From positions 434,001 to 498,000 of the forward strand of contig NC_015389.1 in assembly GCF_000195315.1 (NCBI RefSeq): a DNA stretch of 64,000 bases. The letters are read 5' to 3'. The position numbers were made by a program, and so were the translations under genes. Positions 29,298 to 38,164 of this stretch are shown here, piece after piece. Under the pieces are notes generated by a model. It was given only the letters and a program-made list of their open reading frames with translations, did no database searches and had not been told where the DNA came from. The stretch comes from Coriobacterium glomerans PW2. Lineage in GTDB: Bacteria; Actinomycetota; Coriobacteriia; Coriobacteriales; Coriobacteriaceae. Each line of letters starts with the position of its first letter. Within the stretch, counting starts at the first letter, position 1.

Positions 29298-32231
29298 ATG
29301 GGTGTCATGGATTCCTACGCGCTGCGCTCCATGCGGCGCGCCCGGGCGCGCACGATCGTGTGCGCAGCCGGCATCGCCTTGTCCTGCGCGCTCATCATCG
29401 CGATCCTCACCACGGCGCTCTCCTTGGATCAGGCCCTGTGCCAGGCGGCCGAGCGAACCCAGGGATCCTGGCAGGTCGAGTTTCGCGATCTTGACGCCAA
29501 GCAGGTCGAGCGCGTCAGGAGCGACCCGCGCACCGAGCGAGTTGTGCTCGTGCGCGAGTACGGCACCGCCGTGCTGCCGCAGGCCGGCCGCTACGAACGG
29601 GGAGCGCACCTGGGGCTCGCGTCGGTGCCGGGGGCGCAGGAGGCGGCCGGCCTCATCGCGTTGCCCGAGATGGACCAGGGTCGGCTGCCGGAGGGCCCAG
29701 GTGAGATTGCACTGCCCGCAGAGCTCGCCGGCGAGAGGCTCTCAGGGGACGCCCAAAGCGAGGTCACCTCGGACGGGAGGCTCGCGCTCGGCGGCGCGCT
29801 GAGCGTGCCTCTGGGGCGCCGTGTCACCGACGAGGCCGCCGGCGGCGTCCGCGCTCTCGGCTTCAGCGAGCAGGCCCCCGAGGGGGAGGACGGCGCGCCC
29901 GTCGAGCGGCTCGCAGACGTGAAGCGCTTGGACTTTACGATTGTGGGCTTCTACCGGACAAGCCCGAACTGGATGCTCGGAGATGCCGGCTCCCTCGCGC
30001 TGACCGGCTGCGGCGCTATCGACGAGCCGGTCGGAACCTGCGTGTACGCCACCTCGACGGGATTCTCCTCGCGCGCCGCCGTCGAGTCCTACGCGGGCAT
30101 GTTCGCTCGGCACGGCGCCGGCGCCGGTGTGATGCACGAGGAGCTTCTGAGCCTTCGCGGCCTCGGCGCCCCCGGCCCCCTCATGACCTCGATCGCCGCG
30201 ATCGCCGCCGTGCTGGCCGTGGTGGTCGTGGTCGCCTCGGTCTCGCTCGTGCGGACCGGCTTCTCCGTCTCGGTGTCCGAGCGCACCCGGGAGCTGGGGC
30301 TGCTCTGCTCGCTGGGAGCGACGCCCCGTCAGATCCGACGCGTGGTCCGCGTCGAGGCGGCCCTGCTCGCAGCGGCGGCAGTGCCCGCCGGGGTGCTTGT
30401 CGGCCTGGGTGCGACGTGGGCGCTCTTTCGGACCGTCGGCGCCGATCTCGCCTCGATGCTGGACGATCAGGGCGCTGGGCTCGCGGTCGCGGTGTCGCCC
30501 TGGGCGATCGGGATCGCGGCGCTGATCTCGCTGGTCGTTATCGCCGCGAGCGCGCTCAGGCCGGCCCGCAGCGCCGCGCGCATCTCGGCCATGGAGGCGC
30601 TGCGCTCGACGCGCGACGTCCGGCTCAGCGGCGCGGAGCGCAGACGGGCCGCGCGTCGGGCAACTCGTCGCGGCCGACGGCGGACGGTCGCATCGCGCTC
30701 GGGCTCGGTCGCCGATCGGATGCGCCTCCGGCTTGTCGGCGTGGCCGGCGTGATCGCGCACCGCAACCTCACCCGATCCGGCCGAGCCGCCCGCATCGTG
30801 GCCGTCTCGCTGGCGGTCTCGGTCGCACTGCTCATCTCCTGCGGGTCGCTCGCGACCTACGCGGGCCTGGGTGCGTCGATCACCGCTGAGACCTTCGACG
30901 GGGATCTCGTCGTGAGTCTCACGCAGACAAAGGAGCAGCCCGGCGACCTCGATTCGAGACTGGCGTGCGCCGAGCGGCTGAACCGGGCGCTCGGCGCGAT
31001 CGACGGCGTGACCCCCATCGGGTACGGGACACAGCTCAGCCTTGTGTGCCGGACTCCCCCCGGCATACTGCGCCACATCGAGCGGCAACAGGGCGAAGAG
31101 ATCTTCGAGGCCGCCGACGGCTCGGCCTGCCCGGCGGTCGACGTCATGTTCCTCGATGACGCGTCGTGGGCCGACTACGTGCGCGAGCTCGGCCTGCCCG
31201 AAGCGGACTTCGTTTATCCCTCCCATCTGCGGGCGATCGCATTCAACCTCATTCTGGCGGCGAGGGACGCGGAGAACTACACCCGGTTGAAGCCCTTCGA
31301 GCGCACCGGGACCGTGACGCTGTTCACGCGGTTCTGCCACGACGACGGCTGGGGCTTCACCAGAGCGGTGCGCGCCGGCGCCGACGGCGAGCCGTGCGCG
31401 GTCTACGAGTCCGACAGCGGAGGCGAGCAGCGTCTGGTGCCGCTGGGGCGGGCCGCCTGCGCCACGGTCGACGTCGAGATCGCCGCGCTCGCGCAGACGC
31501 CGCCGGCGAGCCGCTCAAGTCTGCTGCGCTCGACGACGCCGACGCTGCTGCTGCCGCTGGGCAGTCTGCGGGTGATGGCGGCGGCGAGCTATCCCGGAGG
31601 CGGGGACGTCGCCGACGCGACCTATCTCGGCGATCCCCTTCTCATCGGCTCGGGTGGCGCAAGCGATTTCGAGACGCAGCTCTCGTTTCTCGCGCGCGAC
31701 AGCGGGGCGGCGGCCAGCGCGATGCGCCGGATCGTCAGCGAGAGCTTCACCGGCGTACCCGGCAGAGTCGTGTCGATCTACGACAACGCCGATGACGCTC
31801 ACAGGGAGCGGATCGCCTCGACGGCCATCCGGGTGTTCGCGTCGGCGTTTTGCGCCGCCGTCGGCCTGGTCGCCGTCGCGAACGTGTTCAACACGATGTC
31901 GACCTCGATCGCCATGCGCCGGCGCGAGTTCGCCGTCCTGAGGTCGGTCGGCATGAGCGGCCGGCAGTTTCGCCGCATGATCGCGCTTGAGTGTGCGAGC
32001 TGCGCCGTCCGCGGCTTGGCGGGCGGGCTGGCTGTGGGCTGTGCGGCGAACTACGCCCTGTACCGCGCGCTCTCCCTGTCGGTGAGCGGGATCGAGCTGC
32101 AGCTGCCCGCCGGCTGGCTGGCCGCGGCGGCCGCGACCGTCGTCGGCGCGCTGGCGATCTCGGTCGCATACGGGCTCGGGCGGTCCCGCGCCGCCAGCGT
32201 GATCGACGCCGTGCGCGGCGGCGTCGGGTGA
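29298..32231 (+). CDS. FtsX-like permease, first of two tandem paralogues
   Basis: A 977-residue permease with two FtsX units. The first helix is VCAAGIALSCALIIAILTTAL after SYALRSMRRARART. A large extracytoplasmic domain runs to about residue 290. Three helices follow, with the cytoplasmic SERTRELGLLCSLGATPRQIRR between them. The linker near 440-475 is Arg-rich, the second unit starts at VIAHRNLTRSGRAAR, and the last three helices carry RRREFAVLRSVGMS. Its N-terminus and these loops are nearly the same as in the 33114 protein, so the pair arose by duplication. It shares the operon with module B and likely uses the ATPase at 32435. Confidence 0.85.
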   Translation: MGVMDSYALRSMRRARARTIVCAAGIALSCALIIAILTTALSLDQALCQAAERTQGSWQVEFRDLDAKQVERVRSDPRTERVVLVREYGTAVLPQAGRYERGAHLGLASVPGAQEAAGLIALPEMDQGRLPEGPGEIALPAELAGERLSGDAQSEVTSDGRLALGGALSVPLGRRVTDEAAGGVRALGFSEQAPEGEDGAPVERLADVKRLDFTIVGFYRTSPNWMLGDAGSLALTGCGAIDEPVGTCVYATSTGFSSRAAVESYAGMFARHGAGAGVMHEELLSLRGLGAPGPLMTSIAAIAAVLAVVVVVASVSLVRTGFSVSVSERTRELGLLCSLGATPRQIRRVVRVEAALLAAAAVPAGVLVGLGATWALFRTVGADLASMLDDQGAGLAVAVSPWAIGIAALISLVVIAASALRPARSAARISAMEALRSTRDVRLSGAERRRAARRATRRGRRRTVASRSGSVADRMRLRLVGVAGVIAHRNLTRSGRAARIVAVSLAVSVALLISCGSLATYAGLGASITAETFDGDLVVSLTQTKEQPGDLDSRLACAERLNRALGAIDGVTPIGYGTQLSLVCRTPPGILRHIERQQGEEIFEAADGSACPAVDVMFLDDASWADYVRELGLPEADFVYPSHLRAIAFNLILAARDAENYTRLKPFERTGTVTLFTRFCHDDGWGFTRAVRAGADGEPCAVYESDSGGEQRLVPLGRAACATVDVEIAALAQTPPASRSSLLRSTTPTLLLPLGSLRVMAAASYPGGGDVADATYLGDPLLIGSGGASDFETQLSFLARDSGAAASAMRRIVSESFTGVPGRVVSIYDNADDAHRERIASTAIRVFASAFCAAVGLVAVANVFNTMSTSIAMRRREFAVLRSVGMSGRQFRRMIALECASCAVRGLAGGLAVGCAANYALYRALSLSVSGIELQLPAGWLAAAAATVVGALAISVAYGLGRSRAASVIDAVRGGVG

Positions 32232-32434
32232 GCACGCTGGCCGCGGCCGGCGCCGGGCTGACGTCTCGGCCGCTCATCCGACGCGGTCTTACGCGCGCGT
32301 GACGGATCTGTCACGCACTCGTCACCTTCGCGCAAGCAATCCGTGCGACCATAGATGGCGGACATCATACAGAGGGACCGACCGCGCTGAGCGACTCCAG
32401 CCCGGCCGGTCCCGCCGACGGGAGGGAGACCCCC

Positions 32435-33112
32435 ATGGCACTGCTCTCAGTCGAGCACCTCTCCAAGATCTACGGCTCAGGCGCGACCGCCGTGCGCGCC
32501 CTGGACGACATCAGCCTCGAGATCGAGGCGGGCGACTTCGTCGCCATCATCGGCTCGTCGGGCTCGGGCAAGTCCACCCTTTTGCACCTCATGGGCGGCG
32601 TCGACCGACCGAGCTCGGGCACAGTGCGCCTCGAGGGCAGCGACGTCTACGCGCGCTCAGACGAGCAGCTCGCGGTGTTCCGCCGCCGGGAGGTGGGTCT
32701 GGTCTACCAGTTCTACAACCTCATCCCGGTGCTCGACGTCGTCGAGAACATGACGCTGCCGGTGCGCATGGACGGCCGCGAGCCGGACGCCGCGCGGCTC
32801 GAGGAGCTCATCTCGGCTCTGGGGCTCTCCGGCAAGCAGGGCTGCCTGCCCAATCAGCTCTCGGGGGGCCAGCAGCAGCGCGTCGCCATCGGCCGCGCCC
32901 TCATGGCCGCGCCGGCGATCGTGCTGGCCGACGAGCCGACCGGCAACGTCGACTCGAGGAACTCGGCCGCCATCATGCAGATCCTGCGCGCGTCGAACCG
33001 CGATCTCGGGCAGACGCTCGTGGTCATCACCCACGACGAGGACATCGCCTTGATGGCCGACCGGGTCCTCGCCATCGAGGACGGCCGGATCGTCCGCGAC
33101 GAGAGGCGCTGA
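32435..33112 (+). CDS. ABC transporter ATP-binding protein, MacB/LolD type
   Basis: A 225-residue ATPase with LSVEHLSKIYGSGATAVRAL at the start, Walker A GSSGSGKST, the FtsX-partner Q-loop GLVYQFYNLIPVLDVVENM, signature LSGGQQQRVAIGRAL, Walker B VLADEPTGNVD and switch VITHDED. GGGAGGGAG precedes the ATG. It stands between two paralogous FtsX genes: 203 bases after the first and one base before the second. One ATPase probably serves both permeases, as one heterodimer or as alternative homodimers. The upstream gap may carry a further promoter; CATAGAT near 32350 is the best -10-like sequence but is weak. Confidence 0.9.
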   Translation: MALLSVEHLSKIYGSGATAVRALDDISLEIEAGDFVAIIGSSGSGKSTLLHLMGGVDRPSSGTVRLEGSDVYARSDEQLAVFRRREVGLVYQFYNLIPVLDVVENMTLPVRMDGREPDAARLEELISALGLSGKQGCLPNQLSGGQQQRVAIGRALMAAPAIVLADEPTGNVDSRNSAAIMQILRASNRDLGQTLVVITHDEDIALMADRVLAIEDGRIVRDERR

Positions 33113-33113
33113 G

Positions 33114-36074
33114 ATGGGCGTCATGGGCTCCTACGCGCTGCGCTCGCTGCGCCGCGCCCGCGCGCGCACGGTCGTGTGCGTCGCTGGCATCGCCTTGTCC
33201 TGCGCTCTCATCACAGCCATCCTCACCACGGCGCTCTCCCTGTGCTCGATGATGTATGAGAGCACCGAGCAGATCGAGGGGTCCTGGGAGGTCGGCCTCA
33301 GCGGTCTGTCCGACAGCGACGTGGACAGACTCAAGGCTGACGGCCGAACAGCCGACACCGTGGTCATGCGGGAATATGGCGTCGCGCAGCTGCCCTCCGC
33401 AGAGCAGAGGGGCCATATGGAGCGCCTGGCTGTCGAGTCCTCGCCCTCGGCCTCGACGGCCCAAGGCATAGTCGTGCCGCCACAGATCGATAGCGGCAGG
33501 ATGCCCGAGAACAGCCACGAGCTGCTTATGCCGGTCGCGCTTCGCGGTGAGCTCCTCGCAGGCGACGGTCGGCTCGAGGCGCGAAGCCAGGGAAAGATCG
33601 CACTCGACTGTCCTGTCACGCTCCCGCTTGGCGAGCGGGTGGCGAAAGATTCCGCAGGAGCGAAGACACATAGGCTCACGATGAGCGATAGTCCGGTCTA
33701 TGGCGAGGGCTCGGGTCTGAGTGAGAGCATCGAGGGGCCCGCGCCCGCTGAGTTCACCGTCGTGGGCTTCTATCTGCCCGGCTCCGCTTGGCAATTGAAC
33801 AATGGTGTGATGAACCTTGCGCTGACCTGCGATGACGGCGCGCTGGCCTATCGAGGGAGCACGGTTTGGGCGACGACGACCGGACTCGTCTCACTTGATG
33901 ACTTCAAGGCCTACGCGCAGGCGTTCTCCCGCGATAGTCAGGAAGGCGAAAGGGGCGCCTCATACGTCCCTGACAGTCTCGAGCAATCGCTTCATCTCTC
34001 CTTGCTGCGCTACCGTGGCATCACAGGGGAAGAGCAGATATGGGTCACGGTCGCGGCGATCCTGGGGATTCTCAGCGGTGTGGTCATCGTCGCCTCGGTG
34101 TCGCTCATCCACACCGGTTTCGCCATCTCGGTGTCCGAGCGCACCCGCGAGCTGGGGCTGCTCTCCTCGCTCGGGGCGTCTCGACGTCAGATCAGGTGCA
34201 GTATCTGCATCGAGGCGCTCGTCCTCGCGGCAGTCGGCGTTCCCTCGGGCCTCATCATCGGCCTGACTGGGACCTGGGTTGTCTTCCAGCTCACCGGTGA
34301 GGGACTCGCCCTGTTCATGCGCGTCTCCGGCCATGCTCCAGAGGTCGTCATCTCCGTGTGGGTGCTCGGCGTCGCGGCGCTGCTTTCGCTTGTTACGATC
34401 GCTCTGAGCGCGCTTTTGCCCGCGGTGCGTGCCGGTCGCGCCTCCGCGATCGATGCTCTGCGCTCTGCCGGCTTCGTCCACCTGAGTCGCGCCGAGCGGC
34501 GTCGGCAGCGCCGTGCCTCTCGCCGGGCGCGCCGCCGTGCCGTTCGGCTCGAAGGGAGCGGCGCACGTGCGGGCGGCGCGCTGGATCGGCTGCGTCTGCA
34601 CCTCTCGGGCGTGCCCGGTTATCTGGCGCATCGCAACCTCACGCGCGCGAGCTCGAAGTCGCACGTCGCCGTCGCCTCGATCGCCGTCTCCGTCGCGCTG
34701 CTCGTCATCATCGGCTCGTTCGTTCAGGATATGGACATGCTGTCCAGAGTCGCTGGCAGCACAGCCGAAGGCGATGTTCGGGTGTCACTCACGGTGGACC
34801 CTCGGGATGGCGCGACACTTGCCGGCACGCTCGATGTCGTCGACGGTCTGGATGCGGAGCTGCTCAAGATCGATGGTGTGAGCTCCAACGGATACAGGGC
34901 GACCACATACATCGAGGGCCTCGTTCCCTCTGAGATGATCGCCTCGTCTGACATGAAGTCAGCCGCGGACGGCACCGCGTGCGCTTCGTTCATGGTTCAC
35001 TTCATAGACGATGCGTCGTGGAGAGCATACGTTCGCGACCTGGGACTCTCTGAAGCGGACTACGCAGATGCGACGCATCCGAGGGCTATCGCCCTCAACC
35101 GGGTGATCGATTCGGACGGGTCATCCTACCGCTATAGCGCACCTATCAACCACGTCGGGACCGTCGAGCTGCTCACGGAGTTCGTCAGTCGTCCGGAGGC
35201 GAGCAGCCCCTCGATCGAGGTCGATGAGAATGGGAATCTTGTCGCGACGTACTACACACGGTCAAGTGCTGAGAAGCTGCAGGTCGCTTTGACGGATGCG
35301 ACCGTTGCCAGCGCCCGCGTCGAGATCGGAGCCCTCGCCCAGAGCGCGCCCGCGGGCATGTCGACCCTTATGCGCACGCAGCAGCCGAGCTTGGTTCTGC
35401 CTGAGAGCGCGCTGCGCTCTATAGGCGCCGATGCGCTGTCCGCTCTCGCAGCGCGCGCGCCGGGAACCAAGGGCACGGGACCTGTGCCCCTCATCGAGCC
35501 CGGCAGCTCGCTCATAGTGGACCTGTCGTATCTCACCAAGGACAGCGCGCGAGCGAGCGAGAAGATGAGGCGGACCGCGAGTGATCAGCTCGCAGAGATC
35601 GGCGGCGTGTCGCTGAGTGTGAGCGACAACGCATCGGCCGCCCGGGAGAGCCGCTTGATGTACGGCGCACTGCAGATCTTCGCCGGGGCGTTTGCCATCA
35701 TCATCGGCCTCATCGCGGTGGCGAACGTCTTCAACACGCTCTCGACCTCGTTCATGCTCAGGCGCCGCGAGTTCGCCGTATTGAGATCGCTGGGCATGGG
35801 ACCCCATTCGTTTCGTCGCATGATCGCGCTGGAGTGCGCGAGCTACGCGGTGCGCGGTCTGGCGATCGGACTCGCGCTCGCCTCCGCGGTGGGTTATGCG
35901 CTGTACAGCGCTATCAGCATGTCGATCAGCGGTCTTCCCTTCGGCCTGCCGCTGTTCTGGGTTGCCTTCGCGATCGGTCTGGCTCTGTTCGTGCTCGCCG
36001 TCTCGGTCGCCTACGGGCTCAGGCGCTGTCGCGCGGACAGCGTCGTCGAGGCGCTGCATGAGGACGTGCTCTAG
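33114..36074 (+). CDS. FtsX-like permease, second of two tandem paralogues
   Basis: A 986-residue permease with the same plan as the one at 29298: SYALRSLRRARARTVVC at the N-terminus, a first helix with GIALSCALITAILTTAL, and an extracytoplasmic domain to about residue 300. The coupling loop SERTRELGLLSSLGASRRQIR comes next, then an Arg-rich linker, the second unit from YLAHRNLTRASSKSH and the ending RRREFAVLRSLGMG. The cytoplasmic and membrane parts are strongly conserved between the two copies; the extracytoplasmic domains have diverged. The start is one base after the ATPase stop. It is the last gene of the module B region; no clear terminator follows. Confidence 0.85.
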   Translation: MGVMGSYALRSLRRARARTVVCVAGIALSCALITAILTTALSLCSMMYESTEQIEGSWEVGLSGLSDSDVDRLKADGRTADTVVMREYGVAQLPSAEQRGHMERLAVESSPSASTAQGIVVPPQIDSGRMPENSHELLMPVALRGELLAGDGRLEARSQGKIALDCPVTLPLGERVAKDSAGAKTHRLTMSDSPVYGEGSGLSESIEGPAPAEFTVVGFYLPGSAWQLNNGVMNLALTCDDGALAYRGSTVWATTTGLVSLDDFKAYAQAFSRDSQEGERGASYVPDSLEQSLHLSLLRYRGITGEEQIWVTVAAILGILSGVVIVASVSLIHTGFAISVSERTRELGLLSSLGASRRQIRCSICIEALVLAAVGVPSGLIIGLTGTWVVFQLTGEGLALFMRVSGHAPEVVISVWVLGVAALLSLVTIALSALLPAVRAGRASAIDALRSAGFVHLSRAERRRQRRASRRARRRAVRLEGSGARAGGALDRLRLHLSGVPGYLAHRNLTRASSKSHVAVASIAVSVALLVIIGSFVQDMDMLSRVAGSTAEGDVRVSLTVDPRDGATLAGTLDVVDGLDAELLKIDGVSSNGYRATTYIEGLVPSEMIASSDMKSAADGTACASFMVHFIDDASWRAYVRDLGLSEADYADATHPRAIALNRVIDSDGSSYRYSAPINHVGTVELLTEFVSRPEASSPSIEVDENGNLVATYYTRSSAEKLQVALTDATVASARVEIGALAQSAPAGMSTLMRTQQPSLVLPESALRSIGADALSALAARAPGTKGTGPVPLIEPGSSLIVDLSYLTKDSARASEKMRRTASDQLAEIGGVSLSVSDNASAARESRLMYGALQIFAGAFAIIIGLIAVANVFNTLSTSFMLRRREFAVLRSLGMGPHSFRRMIALECASYAVRGLAIGLALASAVGYALYSAISMSISGLPFGLPLFWVAFAIGLALFVLAVSVAYGLRRCRADSVVEALHEDVL

Positions 36075-36519
36075 GGACCAGTCCCGCGATGCGAAGAGGC
36101 CGGGGCGAGCGGGTAGCGTCTTGCGTCGTTCTCCCCATGCGCTTGCACCCGAGGCGGGGTGGAGGATGCGAATGATTCACGTCCATGACGCGCCGTTCAC
36201 GGATGATCCCCAGCCGCTGGGCGATCTATAGGTAAGCAGGCGATCGCATGGTGGGATCCACTAACTATCATCCGGGCGGATGCGCGTATCGATACGAGCC
36301 TCTGTCAAATGCGTACCTCTTCATAAACTTATGATAAAACCTGCAGCTGAAAGTCATATGCATCGAAATTGGCGTGGTCTGTATATCCAAGAACAGATCA
36401 AGCCGGGGTTGAATCACGAAGTCACTCAACTTAATAAATTCTAGTTTAGCTGGAGAAATCATCCAGTAAACGGTTGTTTTTGCGCTTCAGGCGGTTGCAC
36501 TGAACCATGGGAGCATTAT
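36075..36519 (+). other. Intergenic stretch, no gene recognised
   Basis: Separates the FtsX operon from the PTS operon. Bases 36290-36480 are AT-rich and different in composition from the flanks. A 64-codon minus-strand frame (36268-36462) lacks a ribosome binding site and any motif. No terminator with a U-tract is evident. Confidence 0.4.
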
Positions 36520-36576
36520 TTGACTGCGCGGCCGATGATGCTATGATGTAAAAAAGTCGTTATGTGGTTACTACCA
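36520..36576 (+). promoter_or_regulatory. Promoter of the GalNAc-type PTS operon with a candidate GntR operator
   Basis: TTGACT (36520-36525), a 16-base spacer and TATGAT (36542-36547, with an upstream TG) form the best promoter in the window. Eleven bases after the expected start site lies TGGT-N4-ACCA (36565-36576), the half-site arrangement typical of GntR/HutC regulators of amino-sugar operons. The GntR protein at 40180 is the likely ligand-controlled repressor. Confidence 0.6.
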
Positions 36577-36767
36577 GTTATGGACGTCCTCGAACGTCGT
36601 TGCGCTTGTTCCAAGATCAGTTTGGACCCGCCCATGCGGGCGGTTGAAATTGCGGTCGGGTGCTGCTTTCGAGGCAACAGGGGTACATGTAGGCACATGG
36701 GGTGATTCGAGATCCAGCAGCTCTGGTGCGCGGCACCGGAAACGAAATCAGGCGAAAGGGGTACAGA

Positions 36768-37208
36768 ATGGTCGGTTTCGTACTTACGGGCCATGGGAAG
36801 TTCGCAAGCGGGCTCGGCAGCGCGATCGATATGGTGGCGGGAGACCAGCCCGCCTTCCGGATCGTTCCCTTCGAGGTCTCCGCGGCGGCTACATATGGGA
36901 GCGATCTGCGATCGGCCATCGCGGAAATGCGTGCCGAGTGCGAGGGCGTCATCGTATTCGTTGATCTGCTCGGGGGCACCCCCTTCAATCAGGCGATGAT
37001 GATCTCGCAGGACATCGCCGATGTCGAGATCGTCACGGGGACGAACCTGCCGATGCTCATCGAACTTCTGCTCACACGAGGCAGCGGCTCGCCGATTGGC
37101 GAGCTTGTGGCGCAGGCCCTCGCCGTGGGAAAGGCCGGCATCGACCACAAGCAGATCACCGCCGACTCCGACGGGGACGGATTCGATGAGGACGAGGACG
37201 GTATCTAG
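36768..37208 (+). CDS. PTS mannose/GalNAc-family EIIA component
   Basis: Takes phosphate from HPr and passes it to EIIB. The 146-residue protein begins MVGFVLTGHGKFASG with the phosphorylated His9, and keeps VIVFVDLLGGTPFNQA and VTGTNLPMLIELLLTR. The C-terminus after residue 130 is an acidic tail (SDGDGFDEDED), not part of the usual fold. AAAGGGG lies before the ATG at 36768; an earlier in-frame ATG would add 22 residues. First gene of the operon, with a leader of about 210 bases containing a CCGCC/GGCGG stem. The downstream genes point to N-acetylgalactosamine or galactosamine as the sugar. Confidence 0.9.
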   Translation: MVGFVLTGHGKFASGLGSAIDMVAGDQPAFRIVPFEVSAAATYGSDLRSAIAEMRAECEGVIVFVDLLGGTPFNQAMMISQDIADVEIVTGTNLPMLIELLLTRGSGSPIGELVAQALAVGKAGIDHKQITADSDGDGFDEDEDGI

Positions 37209-37210
37209 AT

Positions 37211-37498
37211 ATGGGCGATTTCGGCCAGAGCATCTTGAGTTCCTCCATTGCGCTGCTGGCGCTGCTCGTGATCATGGGCATCGCCTACACCGTATGGTCG
37301 CAGGTGGCGATGAGAAAGAAACGCGCCTACTTCGAGAAGCTGCATGCCGAGCTTGCGACCGGTCAGCAGATCATCTTCTGCGGTGGCATCTACGGCACCG
37401 TCGAGGCGGTGCGAGGCGATCGCGTGAGCGTGAAGGTGAGCTCCGGCGCGATCATGGACGTATCGCGCTACGCCGTTCAGCAGATCGCGGGCCATTGA
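37211..37498 (+). CDS. YajC-like small membrane protein in a PTS operon
   Basis: A 95-residue protein with one N-terminal helix (SSIALLALLVIMGIAYTVW, about residues 10-28), a basic stretch (MRKKRAYFEKLHAEL) and a small beta domain (GGIYGTVEAVRGDRVSVKV, then VSRYAVQQI). This is the layout of YajC, the accessory subunit of the Sec translocase. YajC-like genes are found inside mannose-family PTS operons of several Gram-positives, where the role is not settled; assisting EIIC/EIID insertion is a plausible guess. It begins two bases after the EIIA stop. It need not be the cell's only yajC. Confidence 0.75.
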   Translation: MGDFGQSILSSSIALLALLVIMGIAYTVWSQVAMRKKRAYFEKLHAELATGQQIIFCGGIYGTVEAVRGDRVSVKVSSGAIMDVSRYAVQQIAGH

Positions 37499-37587
37499 GG
37501 CGCCGCCCGCTGACCAGCTGATGGCAGCGATAATGCAAGATCAGGTACAACGCCGAAAGGCATGACGGGAAAGGGAGCGGTGCAGCT

Positions 37588-38070
37588 ATGGCAGAACCGA
37601 ATATCCTGCTCACCAGGATCGACAACAGACTGATCCACGGGCAGGTCGCCACGCAGTGGAATTCAACCTTGGGAGCCAATCTCATCTTGGTCGCCAACGA
37701 TGAGGTTTCCAGTGACACGATGCGTCAGAACCTCATGAAGATGGCGGCGCCCACCGGCGTGCAGACCAGGTTCTTTTCGGTCCAGAAGACCATCGACATC
37801 ATCAGCAAGGCATCTCCCAGACAGAAGATCTTCATCGTTGCCGAGACCCCGCAGGACGTGCTCAAGCTCGTCCAAGGTGGGGTTCCTATAAAAAAGGTCA
37901 ATGTCGGCAACATGCACATGTCCGAGGGAAAGCGGCAGGTCGCCACAACCGTGGCGGTCGATGACGATGATGTCGCCGCTTTCAAGAAGATGCAGGAACT
38001 GGGGGTGGAGCTGGAGATCAGGCGTGTACCGAGCACGTCGGTGGAGGATACGAACAAGCTGTTCGCATAA
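37588..38070 (+). CDS. PTS mannose/GalNAc-family EIIB component
   Basis: A 160-residue EIIB of the mannose family. The phosphorylated His17 lies in RIDNRLIHGQVATQW. The rest matches the family (VANDEVSSDTMRQNLMKMA, GVPIKKVNVGNMHMSEGK). The wording is closest to the AgaV/AgaB group that transfers phosphate to GalNAc or galactosamine. GGGAAAGGGAGCGG lies before the ATG. It stands between the YajC-like gene and EIIC, in the usual order A-B-C-D. Confidence 0.92.
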   Translation: MAEPNILLTRIDNRLIHGQVATQWNSTLGANLILVANDEVSSDTMRQNLMKMAAPTGVQTRFFSVQKTIDIISKASPRQKIFIVAETPQDVLKLVQGGVPIKKVNVGNMHMSEGKRQVATTVAVDDDDVAAFKKMQELGVELEIRRVPSTSVEDTNKLFA

Positions 38071-38164
38071 GCGCTTGCTCGCATCTGTTCGGCCGGGTCG
38101 GATCCGGCAGCTTTCCGGTGAGTCCTCGGGATTCACAACATTTCTCGAAAGGAGGAGCAACAAG

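Noticed and set aside
29742-31340. 532-codon minus-strand frame opposite the first FtsX gene
   Set aside because: High-GC antisense shadow: rich in Arg/Gly/Asp/His with no domain motif, lying fully inside a well-supported permease gene.
36268-36462. 64-codon minus-strand frame in the AT-rich gap before the PTS operon
   Set aside because: No ribosome binding site, no recognisable motif; open frames of this length are expected in this gap.
36581-36706. 41-codon frame in the leader of the PTS operon
   Set aside because: No ribosome binding site; runs through a stem-loop; no motif.
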